A DNA stretch of 64,000 nt from Mesorhizobium sp. 113-3-3. GTDB lineage: Bacteria > Pseudomonadota > Alphaproteobacteria > Rhizobiales > Rhizobiaceae. The DNA lies in NCBI RefSeq assembly GCF_016756495.1, contig NZ_AP023243.1, positions 3,476,501 to 3,540,500 of the forward strand. The letters are read 5' to 3'. A program made the translations under genes and the position numbers. A model generated the notes under the pieces. It saw only the letters and a program-made list of their open reading frames with translations. It ran no database searches and was not told the origin of the DNA. Positions 8,371-17,268 of this stretch are shown here, piece by piece. Positions within the stretch are counted from its first letter, which is position 1, and every line of letters begins with the position of its first letter.

Positions 8371-9381
8371 TTAATTCTCCGACACCCCAGCCTCGGCAAA
8401 GCTTGCCATTCTTGCATGGCACTCCAGCGCCGAGCGGACGATGTTGACGGCGAGGCAGGCGCCGGAGCCTTCGCCGAGCCGCATGCCGAGGTCGAGCAGC
8501 GGCGGCAGGCCGAGCGCCTCGAGCAGGCCGCGATGGCCCGATTCGGCAGAGACATGGGCCGCGATGGTGTGGGCGAGGCCGGTCGGGTGCAGCCTGGCCA
8601 GTGGGGCCGCGGCGGCGGTGCAGACGAAACCGTCGAGCAGCACGGGTATGCCGAGATGGCGGGCGGCCAGCGTGGCGCCGAAGATGGCGGCGAGTTCGCG
8701 GCCGCCAAGGGCCGCGGCAATGCCCAGCGGGTCGGCAAGAGCGGCGGCATGGCGCCTGAGGCCTGCTTCGATGGCGACCACCTTGCGCTTCAGGCCGGCA
8801 TCGTCGACGCCGGTGCCGCGCCCGGTCCATTTTTCCGCGCCGCCGCCGAAGAGCGCCGCCGAAATGGCAGCGGCCGGCGTGGTGTTGCCTATGCCCATTT
8901 CGCCGAAGCAGACCAGGTCGAGATCATTAGTCACGGCATCATAGCCTGCCGAGACCGCGGCGAGGAAGGCTCTCTCGTCCATTGCCGGCACTTGCGTGAA
9001 GTCGCCGGTCGGATGGTCGAGATCGAGCGGGATGACATCGAGTTCGGCGCCGGCGATGCGGGCGAGCTGGTTGATGGCAGCACCCCCGCCGGCGAAGTTC
9101 GCCACCATCTGCACGGTGACCTCCGAGGGGAAGGCCGACACGCCCTGCGCGGTGACACCGTGATTGCCGGCGAAGACAAACACTTTTACCCGGTCAAGCT
9201 TGGGCATGTCGCGGCCCTGCCAGCGCGCCAGCCAGGCGGCGATGGTCTCCAGCCGGCCGAGGCTGCCTTGCGGCTTGGTCAGCGTGTCCTGGCGGCTGGC
9301 AACGGCCTTGGCGGCGGTATCGCTGCCGGCGGGCAGGTCGAGGCAGGCGGCGCGCAATTCATCGAGGGATTTGAAGGGCAT
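8371..9381 (-). CDS. cobT: Nicotinate-nucleotide--dimethylbenzimidazole phosphoribosyltransferase
   Basis: A 336-aa enzyme (CobU in Pseudomonas denitrificans naming) that makes alpha-ribazole phosphate from nicotinate mononucleotide and 5,6-dimethylbenzimidazole, the lower ligand of B12. Visible family motifs are TKPQGSLGRLE near residue 35, FAGNHGVTAQGVSAFP, GEMGIGNTTPAAA and the C-terminal GMRLGEGSGACLA with the catalytic-base Glu. It is the last gene of the cobalamin series, 39 bp after cobS. Confidence 0.95.
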   Translation of the reverse strand: MPFKSLDELRAACLDLPAGSDTAAKAVASRQDTLTKPQGSLGRLETIAAWLARWQGRDMPKLDRVKVFVFAGNHGVTAQGVSAFPSEVTVQMVANFAGGGAAINQLARIAGAELDVIPLDLDHPTGDFTQVPAMDERAFLAAVSAGYDAVTNDLDLVCFGEMGIGNTTPAAAISAALFGGGAEKWTGRGTGVDDAGLKRKVVAIEAGLRRHAAALADPLGIAAALGGRELAAIFGATLAARHLGIPVLLDGFVCTAAAAPLARLHPTGLAHTIAAHVSAESGHRGLLEALGLPPLLDLGMRLGEGSGACLAVNIVRSALECHARMASFAEAGVSEN

Positions 9382-9420
9382 GGGGGCAAGGTCTCCGGAA
9401 AGGAATCAAGTCGAATGGGA

Positions 9421-10197
9421 TCAGGAAAGCGCGACGGAAGCGACGAGAAGCACTGATATTTCGCTCACCTGCTGCAAGGCGCCGATCGTGTCGCCGGTCT
9501 GGCCACCAATCTGGTTGAGGCAAAGCGCATGGAAGGCGGCAAAGAACAGGCCGAGCAGGATCAGCGCGGCAATGGCGCCGCCGACCCCGAGCAGGAGAAG
9601 CGGGATCGCGCCGAGCACGGCGCCGGCGATCGCGGTTTCCAGCGAGACGGTGCCGGCGCCGGCCGAGAGGCCGTCGGAGCGCGCCGGCGGCAAGAGGTGC
9701 ATGAAGACGCCCAGCACACCGCGCGAGGCCGCGTGGGCGGCAACAAGGGCAAAGAGAGCCTGGGTGGGATCCACCAGTTCAGAAAGCACGTTCCAGCGGA
9801 TCAGCAGCGACAGGGCCAGCGCCATGGCGCCATAGGCGCCGATGCGGCTGTCACGCATGATGTCGAGTTTGCGGCCGCGCGACTTGCCGCCGCCAAAGCC
9901 GTCCGCGACATCGGACAGCCCGTCCTCGTGCAGGCAGCCGGTGGTCAGTACCGTCGCCACAAGGGCAATGGCGGCCGCCGGTCCCATGGCGAGGCCGAAC
10001 CGTTCCGCCGTGGCAAAGACGATGGCGCCGATCAGCCCAACGAGAAGGCCGGCGACCGGTGCGGCCCAGATCGCGGCGGCGAGGCTGCGGCCGCGAAAGT
10101 CGAGGTCGGGCAAGGGCAGGCGGGTGAAGAAGACCAGGCAAAGCGCGACGTCGTCGAGGATTTGCCGGGGTGAAAGGGTCAAATTCGGGAACTTCAT
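9421..10197 (-). CDS. cobS: Adenosylcobinamide-GDP ribazoletransferase (cobalamin synthase)
   Basis: A 258-aa polytopic membrane enzyme (CobV in P. denitrificans naming) that joins alpha-ribazole to adenosylcobinamide-GDP in the last step of B12 synthesis. It shows the family metal-binding region GCLHEDGLSDVADGFGGG near residue 85, followed by SRIGAYGAMALAL and several hydrophobic helices. Its start overlaps the cobB stop by 4 bp, which indicates translational coupling. Confidence 0.94.
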   Translation of the reverse strand: MKFPNLTLSPRQILDDVALCLVFFTRLPLPDLDFRGRSLAAAIWAAPVAGLLVGLIGAIVFATAERFGLAMGPAAAIALVATVLTTGCLHEDGLSDVADGFGGGKSRGRKLDIMRDSRIGAYGAMALALSLLIRWNVLSELVDPTQALFALVAAHAASRGVLGVFMHLLPPARSDGLSAGAGTVSLETAIAGAVLGAIPLLLLGVGGAIAALILLGLFFAAFHALCLNQIGGQTGDTIGALQQVSEISVLLVASVALS

Positions 10198-11513
10198 GCG
10201 CTGGCCCTCGCTATCGCGTGGAAGAAGGTACCGCTGACCTGACCACGCCGGTAGCCGGAAGCGCCGATCGGATTGCCCTGGCCATCGGCGAGGTCGGCCA
10301 ACGGCTCGTCATTGCCGGTGGCCGTCATCTGCGCATAGTGGAATTCGTGGCCGCGGATCAGCGCGCCTTGCGCCCCCAACGGGCAGTCGGCGCGCAGCCG
10401 CGCCTCGCGGTAGCCGAGATTCATTTTTCTCTTGGCGAAGCTGGTGGCGTGGCCGAGCAGGCCGAGCATGCGATGCGTTTCGCCGGCGGCATCCTCCAGC
10501 GCTTCGCCAAGCACCATGAAGCCACCGCACTCGCCATGGATCGGCTTCATCGCCGCAAATCTTGACATGCCGGCTTTGAAGGTCCCGGCGGCGGCGAGCT
10601 TGCCGGCGTGAAGCTCGGGATAGCCGCCGGGCAGCCAGCAGACGTCGCAGCTGTCGTCGGGCGCCTCGTCGGCGAGCGGCGAGAACGGAACGATCTCCGC
10701 GCCGGCTTTGCGCCAGTAGGCGGCGACATGCGGGTACAGGAAGGTGAAGGCGGCATCTTCGGCCAGCGCGATGCGTTGGCCGGGCGGTTCCAGCGCGTCG
10801 GTGAAGTCGCCAACCGCCGGGGCGAGGGGCGTCGCCAGCCTCATCACGGCATCGAGGTCGAGCGATTTCTCCGCCATGTCGGCCAGCCGGTCGAGATGCG
10901 CCATCAGATCATCATATTCGCCGGCCTGGACGAGGCCGAGATGCCGCTCGGGCAGATTGAGCGTGGGGTCGCGCAAGATGGCGCCGACGACGGGCAGGCC
11001 GATCGCCTCGATGGCGTCGCCGGACAGGCGCCGGTGGCGCTCGCTGCCCAGCCGGTTGAGCACGACGCCGGCCATGCGCACATCGGGATCGTAGGTGGCA
11101 AAACCTTTGGCGACGGCGGCCGCCGTGGTCGACTGGCCCGACACGTCTAGCACCAGCAGCACCGGCAGGCCGTAGAGCCGGGCAAGGTCGGCGGCAGAGC
11201 CCGTTCGGCCTGGCGCGGCCGGAATGCCGTCGAACAGGCCCATGGCGCTTTCGAGGATGACGAAATCGGTGTCGTCGGCCTGTTGCGCCGCCAGCGCGTT
11301 GAGCAGCGAGGGCGGCATCGCCCAGCTGTCGAGGTTGACGCCGGACAGGCCGGTGGCGGCGGTGTGGAAACCGGGGTCGATATAGTCGGGGCCGGATTTG
11401 GCGCCGCGCACTTTCAAGCCACGCCGGGTCAGCGCGCGCAAAATGCCGATGGTGACGCTGGTCTTGCCCGAGCCGGAGCGCGGCGCGCCGATGATGATGG
11501 CGCGGGCCGTCAT
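10194..11513 (-). CDS. cobB: Cobyrinate/hydrogenobyrinate a,c-diamide synthase
   Basis: A 439-aa two-domain amidotransferase that amidates the a and c side chains of the corrin ring using ATP and glutamine. The N-terminal ATPase domain has the nucleotide loop GAPRSGSGKTSVTIG, and the C-terminal class I-like glutaminase domain has the nucleophile Cys in GECGGFMVLGE near residue 330. In the aerobic pathway its product is the substrate of the CobNST chelatase, whose CobN subunit is encoded in this locus. It has 4-bp overlaps with both neighbours. Confidence 0.95.
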   Translation of the reverse strand: MTARAIIIGAPRSGSGKTSVTIGILRALTRRGLKVRGAKSGPDYIDPGFHTAATGLSGVNLDSWAMPPSLLNALAAQQADDTDFVILESAMGLFDGIPAAPGRTGSAADLARLYGLPVLLVLDVSGQSTTAAAVAKGFATYDPDVRMAGVVLNRLGSERHRRLSGDAIEAIGLPVVGAILRDPTLNLPERHLGLVQAGEYDDLMAHLDRLADMAEKSLDLDAVMRLATPLAPAVGDFTDALEPPGQRIALAEDAAFTFLYPHVAAYWRKAGAEIVPFSPLADEAPDDSCDVCWLPGGYPELHAGKLAAAGTFKAGMSRFAAMKPIHGECGGFMVLGEALEDAAGETHRMLGLLGHATSFAKRKMNLGYREARLRADCPLGAQGALIRGHEFHYAQMTATGNDEPLADLADGQGNPIGASGYRRGQVSGTFFHAIARASA

Positions 11514-12328
11514 GCCTGCCCCGTCAATGCCGCGCGCATGGCGACGATGCCGCCGACAACGATCAGCGCCGGCGAGGCCAGCCCTGCGGCAGCCGCTTCC
11601 TCGGCAATGGTGGCGAGCGTGGCGACGACGGTCCGCTCCTGTGGCGTGGTGGCGGCGACGATCACCGCCGCTGGCGTCGACGGCGCCAGTCCGCCGTCGA
11701 GCAGAGCGGCCGCGATCAGCGGCAGATTGGCCATGCCCATATAGACCACGACCGGCTGGCCGGTGCGGGCGATCGCAGCCCAGTCGATGTCGTCGTCGGT
11801 GCCGGCGGCGTGGCCGGTCGCCAGGATCACCGCCTTGTTGATGCCGCGCATGGTGGCCGGGATGCCGGTGGCGGCCAGCGCGCTGAGGCCTGACGTCAGG
11901 CCCGGCAGGACCCGGAACGGGATGTTTTCGCGCGCCAATGCCAAAGCTTCCTCGCCGCCGCGGCCGAAAATATAGGGGTCGCCGCCCTTCAGCCTGACGA
12001 CGCGGCGGCCGTCCCGCGCCAGCCGAACCAGCAGGGCGGTAATGTCGTCCTGCTTCATCGAGGGTTTTCCGCCGCGCTTGCCGGCAAAGAAAAGCTCGGC
12101 GTTTGCGGCAACGGCCACGACATCAGGCGAGACCAGCGCATCATAGACCAGCGCGTCGGCCTCGGCCAAAGCCGCCAGCACTTCCAGGGTCAGGCAGCCG
12201 GGATCGCCGGGGCCGGCGCCGGCCAGCCAGACATGGCCCGGCTCCAGCGGGCGCGGCTTGAAATTCAGCCGCGCGAGCGCCTGTTCGAGCGGGGCGTTTT
12301 CGCCCTGTTTTTTGCTGCTGCCGCTCAC
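11510..12328 (-). CDS. cobA: Uroporphyrinogen-III C-methyltransferase
   Basis: A 272-aa SAM-dependent methyltransferase making precorrin-2 from uroporphyrinogen III, the committed step to corrins and sirohaem. The tetrapyrrole methylase signature [22 protein letters not shown] lies near residue 33 and [19 protein letters not shown] near residue 110. It has no CysG-type dehydrogenase/ferrochelatase part, so it is the monofunctional form. It overlaps cobM and cobB by 4 bp each. Confidence 0.95.
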   Translation of the reverse strand: MSGSSKKQGENAPLEQALARLNFKPRPLEPGHVWLAGAGPGDPGCLTLEVLAALAEADALVYDALVSPDVVAVAANAELFFAGKRGGKPSMKQDDITALLVRLARDGRRVVRLKGGDPYIFGRGGEEALALARENIPFRVLPGLTSGLSALAATGIPATMRGINKAVILATGHAAGTDDDIDWAAIARTGQPVVVYMGMANLPLIAAALLDGGLAPSTPAAVIVAATTPQERTVVATLATIAEEAAAAGLASPALIVVGGIVAMRAALTGQA

Positions 12329-13089
12329 AATCCGTCCCGTCCGCGAAAACGCCGCTGATAGTGGGCGTCGTACAATGAACTCTCGCCAAACCCTTCCGCC
12401 GCCAGCGAGCGGCCGACGAAGATGATCGCCGTGCGCTCCATCGGATCGGTGGCAAGCTGTGCCTCGATGGTTTCCAGCGTGCCGGTCAGCACCCGCTCAT
12501 CCGGCCAGGAAGCGCGAAAAACGATCGCCACCGGGCAATCGCCGCCATAATGCGGCGTCAGTTCGGCGACGACGCGGTCGATGGCGTGGATGGCAAGATG
12601 AATGGCCAGCGTGGCGCCGGTGCGGCCGAAGCCGGCCAGTGTCTCGCCAGGCGGCATCTTTGAGGCGCGGCCGGAGACGCGGGTCAGCACTAGGCTCTGC
12701 GCGACTTCCGGAATGGTCAACTCGCGCCGAAGTGCGGCGGCTGCCGCTGCGAAAGAAGGCACGCCCGGCGTCAGCGTGTAAGGAATGCCGTGCTTTTCCA
12801 GCCGGCGGATCTGCTCGGCAACCGCGCTCCATACCGACAGGTCGCCGGAATGCAGGCGGGCGACATCATGGCCGTCCCTGTGAGCCTCGAGATACGCCGC
12901 CTCGATCTCGTCGAGCGACATCGGCGCGGTGTCGATGAGTTTCGTCCCCGGCGCGCAATGCTGCAGCAATTCGGGCGCGACGATCGAGCCGGCGTGCAGG
13001 CAGACCGGGCAGCTTGCCAGGAGTTTTGCGCCGCGCAGCGTGATGAGGTCGGCGGCACCCGGACCGGCGCCGATGAAGTGGACAGTCAT
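12325..13089 (-). CDS. cobM: Precorrin-4 C11-methyltransferase
   Basis: A 254-aa SAM-dependent tetrapyrrole methylase that methylates C-11 of precorrin-4 to give precorrin-5. The N-terminal signature [22 protein letters not shown] and the second motif [21 protein letters not shown] match the family, and the usual length is kept. It overlaps cobE upstream and cobA downstream by 4 bp each. Confidence 0.94.
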   Translation of the reverse strand: MTVHFIGAGPGAADLITLRGAKLLASCPVCLHAGSIVAPELLQHCAPGTKLIDTAPMSLDEIEAAYLEAHRDGHDVARLHSGDLSVWSAVAEQIRRLEKHGIPYTLTPGVPSFAAAAAALRRELTIPEVAQSLVLTRVSGRASKMPPGETLAGFGRTGATLAIHLAIHAIDRVVAELTPHYGGDCPVAIVFRASWPDERVLTGTLETIEAQLATDPMERTAIIFVGRSLAAEGFGESSLYDAHYQRRFRGRDGL

Positions 13090-13634
13090 GGCGCGTCTCC
13101 GCTGATGGCGATGGCGCAGGTGACCGGGCCAAGCACAATTCGGGGGCCAAGCAGTTTCGCGCCGGCGCCGGCAACGGCGAGGGCCGACGCTTCGGAAATC
13201 GAGGGCGTGCCGGCGAGTTCTTGCGAAAGATCGGAATGACTGAGCAGAGACGCCCCCTCATCCGGCCGCTTTGCGGCCACCTTTGCCGGGGCGAGTCGCT
13301 GGCCTCGCCCGTCCTTCGGACCCCCGGAGGGGAGAAGAGATTGGCGCCGGCGCTGAACGTCTCCTCTCCCCACCGGGGAGAGGTCAGCCGAGCGAAGCGG
13401 AGGCTGGGTGAGGGGGAGCGACGGTTCGGAACCAGCAACATCCACCACTATCACCGGGAGGTTGAGCTCACGGCCGGCAGCAAAAATGGCTTCTTCGTTG
13501 CGTTTGAACTCGGTCGTTGCCAGGGCCGAAAGTGCCGTCATGGCCAGCCCATGCGCTTCGAGAGCGGTTTCAATCGCCGCAAGCACGTCTTCAACGCCAA
13601 CGCCTTTGCGACTGCCGATGCCCGCGATCATCAT
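13086..13634 (-). CDS. cobE: Cobalamin biosynthesis protein CobE/CbiG-C, with in-frame repeat insertion
   Basis: A 182-aa protein related to the CbiG C-terminal domain, required in the aerobic pathway around the CobM step. The N-terminus [22 protein letters not shown] and a C-terminal block ([20 protein letters not shown]) are typical. Residues ~74-127 do not belong to the family: they are encoded by the palindromic repeat at 13254-13415, read in frame. Without it the protein would be ~128 aa, close to the usual CobE size. The ATG at 13634 was chosen because it forms a 4-bp ATGA overlap with the cobL stop; a longer start at 13652 also exists. Confidence 0.88.
   Translation of the reverse strand: MMIAGIGSRKGVGVEDVLAAIETALEAHGLAMTALSALATTEFKRNEEAIFAAGRELNLPVIVVDVAGSEPSLPLTQPPLRSADLSPVGRGDVQRRRQSLLPSGGPKDGRGQRLAPAKVAAKRPDEGASLLSHSDLSQELAGTPSISEASALAVAGAGAKLLGPRIVLGPVTCAIAISGDAP
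13254..13415. repeat. Palindromic repeat element inside cobE (family A)
   Basis: About 162 bp bounded by CCCCTCATCCGGC and GCTGGGTGAGGGG in inverted orientation, with an internal hairpin CTCTCCCCACCGGGGAGAG. The length is a multiple of three, so cobE stays open. The ends match the element at 14862-14987. It resembles the REP/MITE-like intergenic repeats common in rhizobia; the naming as family A is mine. Confidence 0.85.
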
Positions 13635-14857
13635 GGCTTCACCCAGCTCCATTGGGTGACCGGCATGGCCGGCCGCCAGGCCTGCATCGAGCCGACCGGC
13701 GAGGCGCGCGAAATATCTATGCGGGTGAGGTCACCACCGAGCTTTGTGTGCTGGGCGAGGAGTAAGGCTTCCATCTCGAGCGTCACCGCGTTGGCGACGA
13801 GCCGGCCGCCGGGGCGCAGCGCCTTGATGGCCGCGCTGAGCACGCCAGTGTCGCTGCCGCCGCCGCCAATAAAGATCGCGTCCGGCGTGTCCAGCCTGGC
13901 TAGTGCCTTGGGAGCGCTGCCTTCGACCACGACGAGGCCGGGAACGCCGCAGGCCGCGGCGTTGCGGTGGATGCGGGCGGCGCGACCCGGGTCGGCCTCG
14001 ATGGCAATCGCGCGCATCAGGGGGTGGGCGAGCATCCATTCGATGCCGATGGAGCCAGAACCCGCGCCGATATCCCACAGCAATTCGCCGCGCCTTGGCG
14101 CCAGCGATGACAAGGTGATGGCGCGGATTTCACGTTTGGTGATCTGCCCGTCATGGTCGAACAGATGATCGGCGAGGCCAACCGTGAGGGGCAGGATTCG
14201 GGCTTGCGGATCGGAATCAATCTCGATGGCCAGCACGTTGAGCGGATTGATGTTTGCGATATCGAAGGCATCGGCGCGGGCGGTGCGCTGGCTCTCTTTG
14301 GGACCGCCCAAAGCTTCCAGGACCGTCAGTAGCGATGCGCCGAAGTCGAGTTCGGTGAGCAGGCCGGCAATTGCCGCCGGCGCTTCGGCATCCGAGGTCA
14401 GCGCCAGGATGCGCGCATTGGGCTGCAGCAACGGCCGGATGAGGTCGAGCGGCCGGCCATGCAGCGAGACGGTCTCGATGTCCTGCAGCGCCCAGCCAAG
14501 GCGGGCGGCCGCCAAAGAAACGGCCGACGGCGCGGGAATGACATGCATCTCTCGCGGCTTGACCTTGCGGGCGAGCGTGGCGCCGACGCCGTGGAAGAAG
14601 GGATCGCCGGAGGCGAGCACGCAGACGTTTCTGCCGGCGAGCGCCAGCACATCAGCCATCCCGGCATCGAATGGCACCGGCCAGGGATGCGCCTCGCCCT
14701 TGGCGAATGACGCGACCAGCGCCAGGTGCCGCTTGCCGCCGAAGATGAATTCGGCCTTGGCAATCCGCTGCTTGGCCTCGTCGCCGAGACCCGCTAAACC
14801 GTCCTCGCCGATGCCGACGATGGTGAGCCATTTTGGCGTTGGCTGTTGTTTTGACAT
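13631..14857 (-). CDS. cobL: Precorrin-6Y C5,15-methyltransferase (decarboxylating)
   Basis: A 408-aa bifunctional enzyme that methylates C-5 and C-15 and decarboxylates the C-12 acetate of precorrin-6Y. The N-terminal half is a CbiE-type tetrapyrrole methylase (WLTIVGIGEDGLAGLG, VLASGDPFFHGVG); the C-terminal half is a CbiT-type SAM methylase (LLWDIGAGSGSIGIEWML). The ATG at 14857 was chosen because the longer reading frame upstream runs through the palindromic repeat at 14862-14987. It is the first gene of the second minus-strand block and is divergent from cobK. Confidence 0.94.
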   Translation of the reverse strand: MSKQQPTPKWLTIVGIGEDGLAGLGDEAKQRIAKAEFIFGGKRHLALVASFAKGEAHPWPVPFDAGMADVLALAGRNVCVLASGDPFFHGVGATLARKVKPREMHVIPAPSAVSLAAARLGWALQDIETVSLHGRPLDLIRPLLQPNARILALTSDAEAPAAIAGLLTELDFGASLLTVLEALGGPKESQRTARADAFDIANINPLNVLAIEIDSDPQARILPLTVGLADHLFDHDGQITKREIRAITLSSLAPRRGELLWDIGAGSGSIGIEWMLAHPLMRAIAIEADPGRAARIHRNAAACGVPGLVVVEGSAPKALARLDTPDAIFIGGGGSDTGVLSAAIKALRPGGRLVANAVTLEMEALLLAQHTKLGGDLTRIDISRASPVGSMQAWRPAMPVTQWSWVKP

Positions 14858-14861
14858 GTCG

Positions 14862-14987
14862 CGCTGCCCCTCATCCGCCTGCCGGCACCTTCTCCCCGTA
14901 TAGTGACGGGGAGAAGGGAGAAGCTCCGACGCTGACGCCTCCCTCTCCCCGTTCTTCACGGGGAGAGGGTAAGGGTGAGGGGCAGCG
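14862..14987. repeat. Palindromic repeat between cobL and cobK (family A)
   Basis: A 126-bp element with perfect 12-bp terminal inverted repeats, CGCTGCCCCTCA at 14862-14873 and TGAGGGGCAGCG at 14976-14987. Two internal hairpins are built on CTCCCCG/CGGGGAG. It fills nearly all of the 154-bp divergent gap, so the cobL and cobK promoters must lie in or beside it. Confidence 0.88.
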
Positions 14988-15011
14988 CCGACGCTGTTCA
15001 ATATGGTGCCC

Positions 15012-15785
15012 ATGAAGAAAATTCTGATCCTCGGCGGAACGACCGAAGCTCGGCAATTGGCAGGAAAACTGGTGGCGGAATTTTCGGTCACGCTGTCCCT
15101 GGCCGGGCGCACCGAAAGCCCGGTCGCGCAAGGCGTGCCCGTGCGAAGCGGAGGCTTTGGCGGCGCCGAGGGTCTGGCCGCCTATCTCAGGGAGACGGGC
15201 ACCGATCTGCTGATCGACGCCACGCATCCCTATGCGGCGCGAATCTCCGCCAATGCCGCGCAAGCGGCGCGGCTGACCGGCGTGCCGATCCTCGCCTTGC
15301 GCCGTCCCGGCTGGGAGCCTGTCGAAGGCGACCGCTGGACTGAGGTTGATACGGTTGCCAGTGCCGCTCACGTGCTTGGAATCGCGCCGCGCCGTGTCTT
15401 CCTGGCGCTTGGCCGGCAAGAGGTTGCTGCCTTCGAAGCAACACCGCAGCACCACTATCTCATCCGCAGCGTCGATCCGGTCGAGCCGAAGCTGGCCGTG
15501 CCGGATGCGAGCTATCTGCTGGCGCGCGGGCCGTTTGGCGAGGGGGAAGAACGCGCGCTGCTCGAAAACCATCGCATCGACGTCGTCGTGTCCAAGAACA
15601 GCGGCGGCGCTGCCACCTATGGCAAGATCGTCGCGGCACGGGCACTTGGCATCGAGGTGGTCATGGTGCGCAGGCCTGATCTGCCGGAGGTGCCTTCGGC
15701 TGAAACCGTCGATGAGCTCGCCGCGATTGTTGACCAATTTGGGGTCGATCATTTTGTCGAGCCCGCTGCCGAACGCGGCGTGTAG
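15012..15785 (+). CDS. cobK: Precorrin-6A reductase
   Basis: A 257-aa NADPH-dependent enzyme reducing precorrin-6A to dihydro-precorrin-6 (6B). The N-terminal MKKILILGGTTEARQLA is the family nucleotide-binding start, followed by LLIDATHPYAARISANAAQAA and, near the C-terminus, VVSKNSGGAATYGKIVAARAL. The ATG at 15012 fits family starts; an in-frame ATG three codons upstream (15003) is also possible. It is the only cob gene here on the plus strand, lies head-to-head with cobL, and its last 37 bp overlap the 3' end of cobJ. Confidence 0.92.
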   Translation: MKKILILGGTTEARQLAGKLVAEFSVTLSLAGRTESPVAQGVPVRSGGFGGAEGLAAYLRETGTDLLIDATHPYAARISANAAQAARLTGVPILALRRPGWEPVEGDRWTEVDTVASAAHVLGIAPRRVFLALGRQEVAAFEATPQHHYLIRSVDPVEPKLAVPDASYLLARGPFGEGEERALLENHRIDVVVSKNSGGAATYGKIVAARALGIEVVMVRRPDLPEVPSAETVDELAAIVDQFGVDHFVEPAAERGV

Positions 15786-16513
15786 ACCAGCGCCGGCCTG
15801 TCGACGCGCTTGATGATCCGGGTTTCCGGCGAACCGATGATGATGCAGGTCGCCATGTCGGCCTTCTGCGCGTCGACATCGGCCAGCAGGTAGACCTCGA
15901 TGCGTTCGTCCGGCCGGCCGGCGGCGCGGCCGAAGATGACAGGCGTGGTGCCCGGCAGGATCGCCGTCAGGCATTCGAAGGCGCGGCCAAGCTGCCAGGG
16001 GCGCGCCTTGCTGATCGGGTTGTAGAGCGCGACGACGAAGCCGGCGCCGGCCGCCGCCAGCAGCCGCAGTTCGATCAGTTCCCACGGCTTCAGATTGTCG
16101 GACAGCGAAATGGCGCAGAAATCATGGCCGAGCGGCGCGCCGATGCGGGCGGCGACGGCGAGCATGGCGGTGATGCCGGGCACGACCGCGACATCGATCG
16201 CGCGCCATTCCACCGGTCCGGCCTCGATCGCCTCGCAGACGGCCGCCGCCATGGCGAACACGCCGGGGTCACCGCCGGAAACGACGGCGACATCATGGCC
16301 CTCGGCGGCCTTGATCAAGGCATCCTTGGAGCGGGCGAGTTCCTCGCGATTGTCCGAGGCGACGCGAGTCTGGTCCGGGCGCAACTCCAGCCGGTCGAGA
16401 TAGGGCTTGTAACCATAGAAGAACTTCGCCTCGGCGACGGCGCGGCTGGCTTCAGGGGTGACCTGATCGGCATTGCCGGGCCCAAGGCCGATGACGGTGA
16501 GACGGCCGCTCAT
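15749..16513 (-). CDS. cobJ: Precorrin-3B C17-methyltransferase
   Basis: A 254-aa SAM-dependent tetrapyrrole methylase that methylates C-17 and drives ring contraction to precorrin-4. It shows the N-terminal LTVIGLGPGNADQVTPEASRAV, the central VAVVSGGDPGVFAMAAAVCEAI and the family segment FVVALYNPISKARPWQL. It overlaps cobI by 4 bp at its start and ends antisense inside the end of cobK, so transcription of the first cob block runs against cobK. Confidence 0.95.
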   Translation of the reverse strand: MSGRLTVIGLGPGNADQVTPEASRAVAEAKFFYGYKPYLDRLELRPDQTRVASDNREELARSKDALIKAAEGHDVAVVSGGDPGVFAMAAAVCEAIEAGPVEWRAIDVAVVPGITAMLAVAARIGAPLGHDFCAISLSDNLKPWELIELRLLAAAGAGFVVALYNPISKARPWQLGRAFECLTAILPGTTPVIFGRAAGRPDERIEVYLLADVDAQKADMATCIIIGSPETRIIKRVDRPALVYTPRSAAGSTK

Positions 16514-17268
16514 GCCTGTGCTTCCAACGCACCGGGGCGGGCGGACCAGCCGGCGACCAATATGATGGCGAAGTAGGGCGCCTTGTCGTCCTGTTTGTCG
16601 GCGAGCTTCATCGAGACGCTGCCGGCCATGGTGCCGCGCTCGACATAGACAGCGCGCGTCAGCTTGCCGGTAGCCTCCAGCGCGCGCCTGATCTTGGGCA
16701 GGTTGCGGCCGACCTTCATGATGACGGCGGCATCGGTGTCGGCCAGCCTCCGCGTCAGCTCGAATTCGCTCATTGTGCCGGGCAGCACGGTCAGCACGTC
16801 GTCGCCCTGCACGATCGGCACGCCGGTCTGCGACCAGCAGCCGGACATTGCGGTGACGCCGGGAATGACTTCCGTGGGGAAGCGATGGGCGAGGCGTACA
16901 TGCAGATGCATGTAGGAGCCGTAGAACAGCGGATCGCCTTCGGACAGGACGGCAACCATCCTGCCGGCTTCGAGGTGTTCGGCGACCTTCTCGGCCGACT
17001 CCTCGTAGAAACCGGTGATCTGCGAGCGGTAGTCGTCGTGATCCTTGTCGATCTCCGTGGTGACGGGATAGAGCAGCGGCAGTTCCAGCATATCGGGCCG
17101 GAAGCGCGCCTCGACGATGGCCCGCGCATTGCTGTTGTTGCCGCGCTTGGCGAAATAGGCGACGACATCGGCCTCGGCCAGGGCGCGCGCGGCCTTCAGC
17201 GTCAACAGTTCGGGGTCGCCGGGACCGGTGCCGACGCCGACGAGCTTGCCTTTGGAGAGCGCGTTCAC
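16510..17268 (-). CDS. cobI: Precorrin-2 C20-methyltransferase
   Basis: A 252-aa SAM-dependent enzyme making precorrin-3A. It shows the signature GKLVGVGTGPGDPELLTLKAARAL near the N-terminus, MVAVLSEGDPLFYGSYMHLHVRL near residue 95 and VIPGVTAMSGCWSQTG. The start is a GTG at 17268 overlapping the cobH stop (GTGA); the same frame is open further upstream, but that part is antisense-like sequence of cobH with no family resemblance. Confidence 0.94.
   Translation of the reverse strand: MNALSKGKLVGVGTGPGDPELLTLKAARALAEADVVAYFAKRGNNSNARAIVEARFRPDMLELPLLYPVTTEIDKDHDDYRSQITGFYEESAEKVAEHLEAGRMVAVLSEGDPLFYGSYMHLHVRLAHRFPTEVIPGVTAMSGCWSQTGVPIVQGDDVLTVLPGTMSEFELTRRLADTDAAVIMKVGRNLPKIRRALEATGKLTRAVYVERGTMAGSVSMKLADKQDDKAPYFAIILVAGWSARPGALEAQA

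Noticed and set aside
14858..15112. N-terminal extension of CobL through the repeat
   Set aside because: It would translate the family A repeat and the opposite strand of cobK. The ATG at 14857 gives the standard CobL start.
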